A DNA stretch of 64,000 bases from positions 644,822,023-644,886,022 of the forward strand of contig OX422208.1 in NCBI GenBank assembly GCA_949130495.1, written 5' to 3'. This DNA comes from Sambucus nigra (lineage: Eukaryota > Streptophyta > Magnoliopsida > Dipsacales > Adoxaceae). Each line of letters opens with the position of its first letter. Within the stretch, counting starts at the first letter, position 1. The notes under the pieces are model-generated. The model ran no database searches and was not told where the DNA came from. It worked only from the letters and a program-made list of their open reading frames with translations. The translations under genes and the position numbers were made by a program. Below are positions 23,521 through 35,281 of the stretch, piece by piece.

Positions 23521-24410
23521 GGGATCTCATGTTGTGCTATTTCAGGATCAATGCCGAACATATCGTCGTAGGACCATGCGAAGACATCCATGAATTCCTT
23601 TAGTAATTCTTCGAGTTGTGTGTGCTCATGCTCGTCAAGGGTAGCCCCTATCCTAATCTCGCGCAGTTGGCTACTGGAATCAAGGTTAACAACAATATCT
23701 TCTTCATTAACTTGATCGTGGTTATGTTGTTTGTTATTAACCTTATTTAGATCAGTTAAGAACTTTTCATTTGCAAAATCATCATCATCAAAAGTTTGAT
23801 TAGAATCTAAATAATTAATGTAAGGCACAACAAGATACTTAAAATCTTCGTTTATTTCATTGATAGGAAAAATAACATTGAGAACCTCATCAAAGCAGGT
23901 CTCGATTACATTTGAGCAAGGGGAGACAACAGAAGAAGAAATGGGCATGCCAGTTTAGGAGAGGTGTATCAGCAGATTTAATCAGGTGGTATGGATCCAG
24001 TGATGTAGTGCCTGAATGAACCATGTAGAGTGTCATCCCCAGTGTTTGTAAGTTTAATGAATCCTCAGAGTCACTTTCCTCAGTCTCTTCGGTATCTTTG
24101 ATGAGTGGTTGTACATGGTGTTGGGAACTCTCGGCCCATGGGTAGTTGTCTTGGAAAAGCATCTCCATTCCAGGATTCATTTTTTTATCCGTATGGTCAT
24201 ACCATGGTTCTGGAAAGCCACAAAAGGGGAAGTCCTCGCCCTCTTTGATAAATCATCCATTCAAGGAATCACCTGGGAAAGTCTGGATGCAGTGTAGTCT
24301 TCTCTTTGGTCGAGACTGGAGGATCATTCTGTGCTCTTGTTCTAATGGTTGATACCCCAAACCACAAGGAGGGAAATCTTTCTTCAGTTCAATGGGATCA
24401 AGTATCCCTT
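23521..24410 (-). pseudogene. TAT-B protease-RT linker region
   Basis: The frame 23,349-23,948 is acidic and Asn-rich upstream of the FAWSYDDM motif and links protease to RT. Ogre-type Tat elements have an intron near here; I see no convincing donor/acceptor pair, and the frame simply changes. The frame ending at 23,890 is the same as that of the protease part but has stops. Confidence 0.55.
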
Positions 24411-25136
24411 GCTATCTTTGTCCTAGCCACTGTCCGGGCATGAAGTGCATGTTTCTAAACATCTGAATCACATTGACCTTGCCATGAGGGTCATATTCTG
24501 GACAAACCCTTTCTTTGAAATCGTCCTCTATTGGGAGTAGAGGTAGCTCAACCCAGAATCCTGATAGGAGCATATCATTTGACCCGTGCAGTATCTCAAG
24601 GGTTGGACTGCTAGTACCTGCACCCTCGGTATTGTCGTCGTCGCCCAAAATGGTGATGACTCTTCCGTCGGTAAAGAATCTCAATTTCGGATGGAGCGAG
24701 GAAGACACACCCTTGATACTGTGGAGCCAAGGTCGTCCGAACAACAGGTTACAATAAGTTGGGATGTCAATAACTTGGAATTCAATGACAGGGTTTATAG
24801 GGCCAGCCCCTATTATAAGTTATATGGATCCCATCAACTCTCGACGAGTATTATCGTAGGCACGTACAGAAGCAAAGGTTGGAGCGAGGTCACTTTCCTT
24901 CAGTCCTAAGCATATGAAGGTTCTTAATGGGAAGACATTCAAGGCGGATCCATTATCTACAAGAGATAGTGGTACGACCTTTCCCATAACTTCGATGCAA
25001 ATGTTGAGTGCATGATTGGGGTTTGGCCCAATTCTAGGGATTTTTTCTTCGGAAAAGGATAAGATTCGGGTAGAGATCAAGGATCCGACCAAATTTACAA
25101 CTTCTTCTGGTGTGGTAGAAGGAGAAAGTGTGGGTC
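24411..25136 (-). pseudogene. TAT-B protease, C-terminal part
   Basis: On -, 25,092-24,820 is open and holds the aspartic protease active site as LVDNGSALNVFP (usual form DTGS/DNGS), followed by VRAYDNTRRELMGSI. The frame continues with FGRPWLHSIKGVSSSLHPKL and DGRVITILGDDD (24,744-24,412), typical for Tat proteases. COP-C has inserted just upstream, at 25,136. The part beyond it (36,315 onward) is in the same frame once 11,183 bp are taken out. The protease would have cut the Gag-Pol polyprotein. Confidence 0.8.
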
Positions 25137-26186
25137 TGTAGTATTGCTACAGCGGAAATATTGCGACTTCTCAAATAAAATCCAATTTTAATTAATCCCA
25201 AATTTTAGTTAAACCCTAAAACATGCATCTAGATGATTTATCCAATAAAATAAAGCATGCAGGATAAAACAAACAATTTCAGGAAAAAATCCCCCAAAGG
25301 GGCAAAACCTTTTATTTCACTATAATTTGTAAGAAAACAGCTTACACGGATTACAATGAAATAAGTGTGACACAGAAATACCCGCAGGTGTCGGTTCCTA
25401 TGTCATCGGCTGAAATCTCCAGCAGGAACTCCAGGTGGTCAGCAATGAAGAAGAGAAACGGCTTCTCCACAAGTTTGTCGACTGGAACTTTCCCTTTCCA
25501 GGAGGGCATCAATGAAGAAGAGAGACGGCTTCTCCACAAGTTTGAACAAAAGCAAAAGTTGTGTTGTTGAAAACCAAAGCAATTCACTAAAGCATATGGG
25601 ATTTTTGTGAATTGAAAACAAAAAGGATTAACACCCTAAAGGAAGAAGCCTAAAAGAATTCTGCTTTCGTAGTATTTCTGTTCGTCAAAACGATGTAACT
25701 TCTTAATGAAAACGTTACCAAATAATAAGTATTTATAGAAAAATGTGTCGCCTCGAAAATAGAGCTCATTTGAACGAGAACAGCAAGTCGCTCGAACGAA
25801 GGACAGTTGTCGTTCGAACGAGATCGCGCGACATGCTATCTCTCGCGAACGACATGCTATGTCGCTCGAACGACTGAAGCGAAAAAAATATTATTTTTAT
25901 GTTCGTTTCAACACTTAGAAAAAATACTCATTCTCAATATTTGATGAAAAAGTCCGCTCCAACACTTAGAAAATATTTTGTAAAAATATCCCAAAAGCTC
26001 TAAGTAAAAAGTAAAGGTATTTAAAACATAACCTTACCAAAGTAAACTTCGCGGAGTCTTAAATGATGAAGAACTTGAGTAATTCGAATCCCTCTTTGAT
26101 GTAGATGTCTCTTGAATGCTCTTCGACGGTGTAGCAGTATATGACATAATAAATTGATAACGGACATATAAAAATATGTCCTTACA
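25137..26186 (-). repeat. COP-C LTR 1 (3' LTR)
   Basis: 1050 bp. On - it has a TATAAATA box (+ strand 25,730-25,737), with a cluster of TCGTTCGAACGA-type palindromes 25-135 bp upstream of it (25,760-25,875). A direct repeat of about 70 bp (AATGAAGAAGAGAAACGGCT near 25,444 and a copy near 25,511) makes short frames on + that recur in all three LTRs. Confidence 0.9.
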
Positions 26187-28740
26187 AATCTCCCCCTATG
26201 TCTATGCCGGTACATAGATAAAAAAAAATCCCAATTATCAATAACCAAATTACCTATACAAATCTACCCTCCCATGAATAAATTTGTAAGACCTCAAAAA
26301 TGTTCTTCAATCATCTTCGTCAAATCTCAAATCTTTTCTCATTAGGGTGTGCAAAATCATGATCTTCAATCTTTGTACCTACACACATGAGATAAAGAAA
26401 AAACCTTCGTGACGCATCGAGTTTGAAATGATATAAGAATAAAGCATTAATAATCAAATCTCCCCCATAATGCAAAAAACATTAATAATCAAATCTCCCC
26501 CATAATGCAAAAACTCCCCCATAACTGATATTTCTTTCTCCTCCTTTTTATGATGTCCCCAAATAGACATATAAGAAGAAACAATCAAAACATGGAGTGT
26601 CACGATAAAATTGCATAACAAATATAAATCAATCAATGCGCATGCAAAGGAGTATCCCAAAAACATTCACAAACTATTTTTTATTTTTCAAATTTTTCAT
26701 ACAAAAATAGGATAAAAAAAATCACACCATGGATTTAAACTCAAACGACCAAGTCATGGAAATGGAATGTATGGGTGTGAACACATTCGATAGGTAAATA
26801 AACTCAATCAATCATATGTGCACGATGCATACGTGTACCCCTAACGAATGAACATCAAAAGAATCCTTAGGTGTAAAAATTGTTGAATTTAAATGACATC
26901 GTCTTAATCGAATCAACAAATCAAAGTCAAATGATTTCCACACCAATAACGTCCAAAACTATTTAGTGCCGTTTCGAGAACTTTTCAACGCTCGTGCAAA
27001 CCCATTGATATATCCATCCAAAACTCCCTCATATATAATAATGCAATTTTTATATCTAAAGAGGTACTAAATTCTCAACTTAGAGAAACCTTTTGGCCCA
27101 AATTTTTGGCATATTTCATCTTTTTATTGCCTTAATTTTTTTGTGGGGGCTCTTTTCAAATGGTGGCTTTCACGACGTGATTATTATTCACTCGCAACCC
27201 TTTCCTGTGTTCACTCATCATTTTTTCAAACTAAACAAATTCCTCACGGGCAATGATTTTTACATGCACTACTTTTATTACTCTCGTATTATTGCACTTG
27301 GTTCGTTTTAAGGACAGGATTGAGATGAAAACACCCAACCAATATGTGATAAGTCAAGAGTAATAATCAAACAAATCCGTGCACGTGTGCAATAAAGGAA
27401 ATTATGAGTCAACCATGTAGGAAGTAGCACTTAATTACATCTTAATGACTCCAAACATTATAAAGCACATGGATGGATTGACCTATTGTCTCAAAACACT
27501 ATCAAATAGTTACATGGATAAATGAAATAAAATTGTGACTCGGTCATCCTAAGTGTCTATCCATAAACGGTGTAAACAAAATACAAAAATCTTTTTGGAT
27601 TTTCTCAAAATTATATCAAAAGTAAAATCTTTTTGTATTTTTCAAAAAATTTCAGAACAAAAAAAATATATACAAAAAGTACGTGTCATTACACTAGCAA
27701 ATATATATCATGAAACCACAACTAGTGTATGAAAAACATGCAAACACAATCATCAATATGATATGGTAAGAGAAGAATCATATGGAAGCAAATGAGAATC
27801 AACTATTCTAAAATCTAGCGTATCCAAAAGTGATTTCCTAACCCAAGTGGATGTAACACGTCGACATGGGGTTTTGGGAACCAATAAAATACTAGACTTA
27901 GAATTCCTAGGACCTCTTCTAAGATCAAAACAAAATCTCCTAAGGTGACCTTTCCTTCCACAATATGAACATGTGTAAACGGGTGGAATGACACCTAAAT
28001 TGTGATCTTTTCTAACATCCTTGGAATCAGTTGAACCTCTAAATCAAATAATGGTTTTGGATTTAGCATTAGAATCATGAGAACACAATAAGCCATTACC
28101 ATCACTATCAAACCTACTTGAGTTTGTCAAATCATTTTTTAACTTCAAAATATTTAACTCAAGCAAAGAATTAGACTCTTCCAAAGACAGAGATTCCTTT
28201 TTCAAATTTTCAATTAAACTTAACAGTTTATCACGCTCTCCCTCAATTAAAACAAATTTATCTTTAAGAGTCTTTTCACCTGCCGTAAAATCATCGATTA
28301 ATTTTTTATCCTCGACGGCACAAACGGGAACCCTATAATTTTTTAAGCCCTCTAATTTCTTCTCTAAAACAAGGACTCTCTCATCACTCTTCTTTTTGGA
28401 AATTTTCAAAGAATCAAAATCAATACACAAATTACCAAAGTGCTCACGACAAATATCACTTTGAGTTTGAAACGCTTGCAAGTATTCAATCTTACTTTTA
28501 AAGAGAGAATTTTCTTTTTCCAAAACTTCAATTCTTTTGAAAAGTTTCAAATTCAAACTTTTTAATTTTTCAGCACGGTCGTGAACTTTTTCAAAAATAG
28601 GCTCCTCATTAAATGGGCGTTCCACTGAAAAATTGCGATTTTTCACAAAACTGATTTTAAAAAAAATCAATATCACACAATTTTTGTGAAAAATAGGAAT
28701 ACGCAATAAATTAGTGCAACCTTCTCTGATACCAATTTGA
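26187..28740 (-). pseudogene. COP-C internal 1: gag-like gene with disabled start
   Basis: The gag-like frame runs from 28,637 towards 27,800 on -. The start codon used in internal 2 is GTG here (the ATG before ERPFNEEPIF is lost), and a TGA replaces the TGT Cys codon near 28,043. The protein is a long coiled coil (AEKLKSLNLKLFKRIEVLEK, later LIENLKKESLSLEESNSLLE) followed by a CCHC zinc knuckle, CSYCGRKGHLRRFC (about 27,960), and RRGPRNSKSSILLVPK. The remaining about 1.6 kb (26,187-27,800) has no gene. It is AT-rich and includes the repeated phrase AATCAAATCTCCCCCATAAT at 26,455 and 26,488. Confidence 0.7.
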
Positions 28741-28831
28741 AAATGTGAGTAGACAAATTTTATCAGAAAGTAAATCCTCGAAAAATCAGGATCACGCGAT
28801 AAATTAGCGTAACTCGCTCTGATACTAATTT
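28741..28831 (-). promoter_or_regulatory. COP-C primer site and duplicated leader (internal 1)
   Basis: Directly after LTR 2 on - comes TAGTATCAGAGCGAGTTACG, a mutated primer site. About 100 bp further a second primer-like TTGGTATCAGAG follows, with related sequence after each (GTTACGCTAATTTATCGCG and GTTGCACTAATTTATTGCG). Confidence 0.7.
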
Positions 28832-29878
28832 GTAGAATCGCTACAGCGAAAATATTGCGACTTCTCAAATAAAATCCAATTTTAATTAATCCCAAATTTT
28901 AGTTAAACCCTAAAACATGCATCTAGATGATTTATTCAATAAAATAAAGCATGCAGGATAAAACAAACAATTTCAGGAAAAATCCCCCAAATGGGCAAAA
29001 ACCGTTTATTTCACTATAATTTGTAAGAAAACGGCTTACACGGATTACAATGAAATAAGTATGACACAGAAATACCCGCAGGTGTCGGTTCCTATGTCAT
29101 CGGCTGAAATCTCCAACAGGAACTCCAGGTGGTCAACAATGAAGAAGAGAAACGGCTTCTCCACAAGTTTATCGGCTGGAACTTTCCCTTTCCAGGAGGG
29201 CAGCAATGAAGAAGAGAGACGGATTCTCTACAAGTTTGAACAAAAGAAAAAGTTGTGTTGTTGAAAACCAAAATAATTCACTAAAGCATATGGGAGTTTT
29301 GTGAATTGAAAACAAAAAGGATTAACACCCTAAAGGAAGAAGCCTAAAAGAATTCTGCTTTCGCAGTATTTCTGTTCGTCAAAACACTTTAACTTCTTAA
29401 TGAAAACGTTACCAAATAATGAGTATTTATTGAAAAATGTGTCGCCTCGAAAATAGAGCTCGTTCGAACGAGATCAGCAAGTCGCTCGAACGAAGGACAG
29501 CTGTCGTTCGAACGAGATCGCGACATGCTATCTCGCGCGAATGACATGCTATGTCGCTCGAACGACAGAAGCAAAAAAAATATTATTTTAATGTTCGTTT
29601 CAACACTTAGAAAAAATACTCATTCTCAATATTTGACGAAAAAGTCTGCTCCAACATTTAGAAAATATTTTATAAAAATATCCCAAAAGCTCTAAGTGAA
29701 AAGTAAAGGTATTTAAAACATAACCTTACCAAAGTAAACTTCGCAGAGTCTTAAATGATGAAGAATTTGAGTAATTCGGATCCGCTTTTGATGTAAATGT
29801 CTCTTGAATGCTCTTCGACGGTGTAGCGGTATATGACATAATAAATTGATAACGGACCTATGAAAATATGTCCTTACA
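28832..29878 (-). repeat. COP-C LTR 2 (shared middle LTR)
   Basis: 1047 bp. It serves as 5' LTR of internal 1 and 3' LTR of internal 2. The TATA box of LTR 1 and LTR 3 (TATAAATA) is changed here to CAATAAATA. The TCGTTCGAACGA cluster lies at 29,460-29,575. Confidence 0.9.
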
Positions 29879-31699
29879 AATCTCCCCTTATGTCTATGCC
29901 GGTATATACATAAAAAAATCAGAATTATAAATAACCAAATTGCCTATACAAATCTACCCTCCCATGAATAAGTTTTCAAGACCTCAAAACTTTTCTTCAA
30001 TCATCTTCGTCAAATCTCAAAGCTTTTCTCATCAGGGTGTGCAAAATCATGATCTTCAATCTTTGTACCTACACACATGAGATAAAGCAAAAACCTTCGT
30101 GACGCATCGAGTTTGAAATGATATAATAATAAAGCATTATTAATCAAATCTCCCCCATAATGCAAAAAACATTAATAATCAAATCTCCCCCATAATGCAA
30201 AAACTCCCCCATAACTGATAATTCTTTCTCCCCCTTTTTTTGATGTCCCCAAATAGACATATAAGAAGAAACAATCAAAACATGGAGTGTCACGATAAAA
30301 TTTCATAGCAAATATGAATCAATCAACGCGCATGCAAAGGAGTATCCCAAAAACATTCACAAACTATTTTTTATTTTTCAAATTTTTCATACAAAAATAG
30401 GATCACACCATGGATTTAAACTCAAACGACCAAGTCGTGGAAATGGAATGTATGGGTGTGAACACATTCGATAGGTACATAAACTCAATCAATCATATGT
30501 GCACGATGCATACGTGTACCCCTAACGAATGAACATCAAAATAATCCTTAGGTGTAAAAATTGTTGAATTTAAATGACATCGTCTTAATCGAATCAACAA
30601 ATCAAAGTCAAATGATTTCCACACCAATAACGTCCAAAACTATTTAGTGCCGTTTCGAGAACTTTTCAAAGCTCGTGCAAACCCATTGATATATCCATCC
30701 AAAACTCCCTCATATATAATAATGAAATTTTTATATCTAAAGAGGTACTAAATTCTCAACTTAGAGAAAACCTATTAGCCCAAATTTTTGCCATATCTCA
30801 TCTTTTTATTGCCTTAATTTTTTGTGTGGTCTCTTTTCAAACGGTGGCTTTCACGACGTGATTATTATTCACTCGCAGCGTTTTCCCGTGTTCACTCATC
30901 ATTTTTTCAAACTAAACAAATTCCTCACGGGCAATGGTTTTTACATGCACTGTAACAACCCGAGGTCTTGGAGACGATAATTTATTTATTTTGGGAGAAA
31001 TAAATATTATTTTATTGGAGAATAATTATATTGGCATTTGAGGTCAAAATTCGGAGTCATCAGAAAGTGCTTCGAATGGCGATTCTGAGGGTGTAGTTGT
31101 GTCCAGAAGGGTCGAGAAAGTCAAAATTACTGTACTTGGGGTCTATTTAGGTTCTGAAATATTTTAGGATCGTTTGGCTCGAATTAAAGTTATCGAGTCA
31201 TTTAAAGTGTGTATTATCATTTAAAGATGTATATCTTGGGAGTTAGGTCTTAAAAGCCTACGGGAGATTCATTTCTCCAAAGAGAGAAAAAGAAATAGAA
31301 AGAAAGAAAGAAAGAAAGAAGAAGAGAAAGAAGGAGAAAAGAGAGAGAAAGTGGAGATTTTCGATCGATACGCGATCTCGAGGACGAATCAGACCCTACG
31401 AACCCAAGGCCAGTGATTAAACTTGCTAAATAATTGTTGTGTACCATTTATTGCATGATTTATGGATGGAATTTATGGGTTTTAGGTTTAGTTTTATCAA
31501 AACCTAACTTTTTGGGAAAACCTTATATTTGTAGTGAATAAAAGGATTTGAGGTTAGAAATAAAATTTATATGTGTTCTTGGATGAATATTAATGTTATA
31601 TATGTGATTGGGTTGGATAAAAATGGTTGGAAGATGATTAAAATGAGATTTGGGTATTTTGGGTTTTGTAGAAAACAACCCATTTCCTAGCTTGCTGCA

Positions 31700-31912
31700 C
31701 TTACCGAATCGATTCACCCCTTCCGAATCAATTCGGTCTGTTGCAGACGCCACAGGTCTTTAGGGCCGAATCGATTCACCCCTTGCGAATCGATTCGGTG
31801 TGTAGCAGACTCCCAGGTCCATAGGACCAAATCAATTCGGATGGTCCGAATCGATTCGCTTTTGGGGCCGAATCGATTCGGAGGGGCCGAATCAATTCGA
31901 AAACAGGGGAAT
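31700..31912. repeat. cluster of CGAATCGATTCG palindromes
   Basis: At least eight copies of the 10-bp palindrome GAATCGATTC or one-base variants in about 200 bp, partly joined by the phrases CACCCCTT and GGGGCC. A weaker cluster lies at 1220-1290 in the LTR at the left end of the window. Confidence 0.9.
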
Positions 31913-32939
31913 TTTTTGAGATGTTTTTCTAGGGATAATTTCATTCCGTTTTGTTCGAGGTTGTCATTTGGGAACCTCTATAGGAGTTAATTGGAGTATA
32001 TTTTGGAGACTTTTAGAGAGTTTCCCTTATAAGAAATTATTGGAGACATATTGACTAAATTTGAGGAATACCGATTAGATATTATGGTATATTCAAAGTG
32101 GGGAAGCCCACCTTAATGGAGATTCTATTTGGAGATAATAATTAAATTTATATGAAAGAATGAGAATGAGTTTAGAGATATTGGATCTTAGGATCAAATC
32201 CCAAATGGGATAACTTTAAAGGTTCATAAAATGAATTGAACCCTATTATGGATGGAGAATTATAAATGTTAATTAATGAGCATGCGGATATAGAAATATC
32301 CTTAACTTAAATAGAATTGAGAGACAATTCATAATTAGAAGCGACATGTGAGCTTCAAGCGAGAAATAGTATAGTGTATACTAAGTGGGGAAGATGTGTG
32401 AGAATTGACGATTAGTATATCAAAGGGAAATATACTAAACAATGACATTAATTCTATTGCGCCTAAGAGCGTATAATAAATATGAAAATGATGTGACAGG
32501 TATACCTTATATGATGGTATGCCTTTATATATTGAGATGATGTATGTATACCTTATATGATGGTATATATATATATAGTGAAGCATACCCCCTCCTTGCT
32601 ATCATTGGGAAGTTGCGTGCGTTGAGGGTGAGCATCCTGGCTCAAAGAGCAGGGCATGGATGTTCCCCAGGTCATAGTCGTCCATTGTGATTATTATGCG
32701 ATATATATATGCATTCTTTTAGGGGTGAGAAGTCGGGGGTATGTGACGTTCTCACTTGCCGGTTAGGAGCTATAACCGCTTCCCGGGACGTTGTGTGCGT
32801 GAGTTGATCACGAGGTGGGTATCGTTGAACCCCACCAGGTGGCCCCAGTTTTCTACTTGTATGGGCTGCTGGAAGATGATAGCATGTGAACATGCGTCCT
32901 CGAGTTATAGCTCGGTTGGATGGTTATTATATTGTTGTT

Positions 32940-33440
32940 GTGTTTGTATTTGAGTATCGAGGGCATAATGGACCTCAACAACCAATATTGCCAGGATTAG
33001 TGTATTGGGGGGGTTCCTTGTTTGAATTTCGCTTAGGCGAGATGTCCCACGCACGAACCGCGGTATAATGTTGGAAATTGGGGAGAAATTAGTCCTTAAT
33101 GCTCATATTTATATATATATCACATATCCCGACAATCGACAGTGCCAGGAGTAGTGTAACGAGGGGTCCTTGTTTGGATTTCGCTTCGGTGAGACGTCCC
33201 ACGCAAGAAACGCCGTGTACTGTTGAGAATTGGGAATGTTAATTAATTAAAATGGAGTGATAATAATTTGGGTTACATGCATCATGCATTGAGTGCATAA
33301 TAAATCTCGAGGGTCAATACTGTCAGGAGTAGTGTAACGGGGGGGTTCCTTGTTTGGATTTCGCCTCGATGAGATGTCCCACGTACGAAATGCAGTGCCG
33401 TATTGAGAATCGGGAGAAGTTGAGTCCTTAGCACTTGATG
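32940..33440. repeat. threefold tandem module in the solo LTR
   Basis: Units start near 32,985, 33,141 and 33,319 (spacing about 156 and 178 bp). Each has CCAGGAGTAGTGTAACG, GGGTTCCTTGTTTGGATTTC, GAGATGTCCCACGCACGAA and TGAGAATTGGGA. A diverged fourth copy occurs inside TEK-E at about 56,245-56,345. Confidence 0.85.
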
Positions 33441-34359
33441 CTAATAACTCATATATAATTAATTATATATATGTTTACATGCCAAATGAGGGCATTACTA
33501 GAATATATGAAATTCTAGTAAAAGAGAATGTTGATGTATTGTGGTTTGTTTGTTGTATGGTTGGTTTTACTCGGTGTTAAATAAAAGTTTTAAATTTTTT
33601 ACAATCCACTTTTAATGATTTCGGGTAGTTAGCCTTATATTATTACGTATTGTCCGTGGATGTTGACACTGGGCCATCTGACATACCTGATTTAATGTAG
33701 TATTGGTCTGGCCACCCGTTATTATTTCGAGCGGGTTATCACATGCACTACTTTTATTACTCTCGTATTATTACACTTGGTTCGCTTTAAGGACAGTATT
33801 GAGATGAAAACACCCAACCAATATGTGATAAGTCAAGAACAATAATTAAACAAATCCGTGCATGTGTGCAATAAAGGAAATTATGAGTCAAACATGTAGG
33901 AAGTAGCACTTAATTACATCTTAATGACTCCAAACATTATAAAGCACATGGATGAATTGACATATTATCTCAAAACACTATCAAATAGTTACATGGATAA
34001 ATAAAATGAAATTGTGACTCGGTCATCCTAAGTGTCTATCCATAAACGGTGTAAACAAAATACAAAAATCTTTTTGGATTTTCTCAAAATTATATCAAAA
34101 GTAAAATCTTTTTGTATTTTTCAAAATAAAAAAAATATATACAAAAGTACATGTCATTACACTAGTAAATATATATCATGAAACCACAACTAGTATATAA
34201 CAAACATGCAAACACAATCATCTATATGATATGGCAAGAGAAGAATCATATGGAAGCAAATGAGAATCAACTATTCTAAAATCTTGCATATCCAAAAGTG
34301 ATTTCCTAACCCATGTGGATGTAACATGTCGACATGGGGTTTTGGGAACCAACAAAATA

Positions 34360-35076
34360 CTAGACTTGGTCAAGATCAAAACAAAATCTCCTAAGGTGAC
34401 CTTTCCTTCCACAATATGAACATGTGCAAACGGGTGGAACGACACCTAAAGTGTGATATTTTCTAACATCCTTGGAATTAGTTGAACCTCTAAAACAAAT
34501 AATGGTTTTGGCTTTAGCATTAGAATCATGAGAACACAGTGAGCCATTACCATCACTATCAAACCTACTTGAGTCTGTCAAATCATTTTTTAACTTCAAA
34601 ATATTTAACTCAAGCAAAGAATTAGACTCTTCCAAAGATAGGGATTTCTTTTTCAAATTTTCAATTAAACTTAACAGTTGATCGCGCTCTCCCTTAATTA
34701 AAACAAACTTATCCCTAAAAGTCTTTTCACGTGTCGTAAAATCATCTATTAATTTTTTATCCTTGATGAAACAAACGGGAACCCTAGAATTTTTTAAGTC
34801 CTCTAATTCCTTCTCTAAAACAAGGACTCTCTCATCACTCTTCTTTTTGGAAATTTTCAAAGAATCAAAATCAATACACAAATTACCAAAGTGCTCACAA
34901 CAAATATCACTTTGAGTTTGAAACGCTTGCAAGTATTCAATCTTACTTTTAAAGAGAGAATTTTCTTTTTCCAAAATATTAATTCTTTTGCAAAGTTTCA
35001 AATTCAAACTTTTTAATTTTTCAGCACGGTCGTGAACTTTTTCAAAAATAGGCTCCTCATTAAATGGGCGTTCCAT
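34360..35076 (-). CDS. gag-like protein of COP-C (internal 2)
   Basis: This is the best preserved frame in the window: 238 codons from ATG at 35,076 (MERPFNEEPIFEKV). Residues 1-190 are a charged, Leu-rich coiled coil (for example EKENSLFKSKIEYLQAF, KKSDERVLVLEKELEDLKN, LIENLKKKSLSLEESNSLLE). A CCHC zinc knuckle CSYCGRKGHLRRFC follows near residue 221, then the frame stops after a 17-bp deletion relative to internal 1, where it continues. Coiled coil plus CCHC fits the C-terminal half of a Ty1/copia Gag, which packages the RNA; the N-terminal UBN2-type domain is absent. The frame stays open upstream to 35,346, but that stretch runs through the primer site and LTR, so 35,076 is the likely start. 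It is possibly translatable but truncated. Confidence 0.65.
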   Translation of the reverse strand: MERPFNEEPIFEKVHDRAEKLKSLNLKLCKRINILEKENSLFKSKIEYLQAFQTQSDICCEHFGNLCIDFDSLKISKKKSDERVLVLEKELEDLKNSRVPVCFIKDKKLIDDFTTREKTFRDKFVLIKGERDQLLSLIENLKKKSLSLEESNSLLELNILKLKNDLTDSSRFDSDGNGSLCSHDSNAKAKTIICFRGSTNSKDVRKYHTLGVVPPVCTCSYCGRKGHLRRFCFDLDQV

Positions 35077-35281
35077 TGAAAAATTGCGATTTTTCACTAA
35101 ACTGATTTTAAAAAAAATCAATATCACACAATTTTTGCGAAAAATAGAAATACACAATAAATTAGTGCAACCTGCTCTGATACCAATTTTAAAACGTGAG
35201 TAGACAAATTGTATCAGAAAGTAAATTCTCGAAAAATTAGGATCACGCGATAAATTAGCGTAACTCTCTCTGATACCAATT
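35077..35281 (-). promoter_or_regulatory. COP-C primer site and duplicated leader (internal 2)
   Basis: On - the 5' LTR end TTCTACA is followed by AATTGGTATCAGAGAGAG, then about 105 bp later by AATTGGTATCAGAGCAGG. The second has the perfect TGGTATCAGAGC primer site for initiator methionine tRNA; the first, in the regular position, has A for C at its end. Sequences after both sites are related, so this is a tandem duplication of the leader. Confidence 0.75.

Larger units (their letters stand above)
30951..33743 (+). mobile_element. solo LTR of a Ty3/gypsy (Tekay-like) element
   Basis: 2793 bp, starting TGTAACAACC and ending GGTTATCACA, flanked by TGCAC (30,946-30,950 and 33,744-33,748). The empty site is visible in internal 1 of COP-C at 27,263-27,270 (ACATGCACTACT), which proves the insertion and its limits. 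No primer site, polypurine tract or pol sequence lies inside, so it is a solo LTR left after recombination. It contains a GA-rich tract (31,280-31,345), GAATCGATTC palindromes (31,700-31,900) and a threefold tandem module (32,940-33,440). Confidence 0.9.
29879..34359 (-). other. COP-C internal 2, non-coding part with solo LTR
   Basis: Collinear with 26,187-27,900 and very similar to it, apart from the 2.8-kb solo LTR inserted at 30,950. No gene. A 17-bp stretch present in internal 1 (near 27,905) is missing near 34,370 and truncates the gag frame. Confidence 0.8.

Noticed and set aside
25367..25570. 67-codon frame found three times (also near 29,061 and 35,512)
   Set aside because: It is the same segment in the three COP-C LTRs. 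It includes a direct repeat and overlaps several other frames; no evidence for translation.
32940..33440. Possible tRNA or small RNA genes in the tandem module
   Set aside because: No cloverleaf or pol III A/B box pair could be read; the unit belongs to an LTR.
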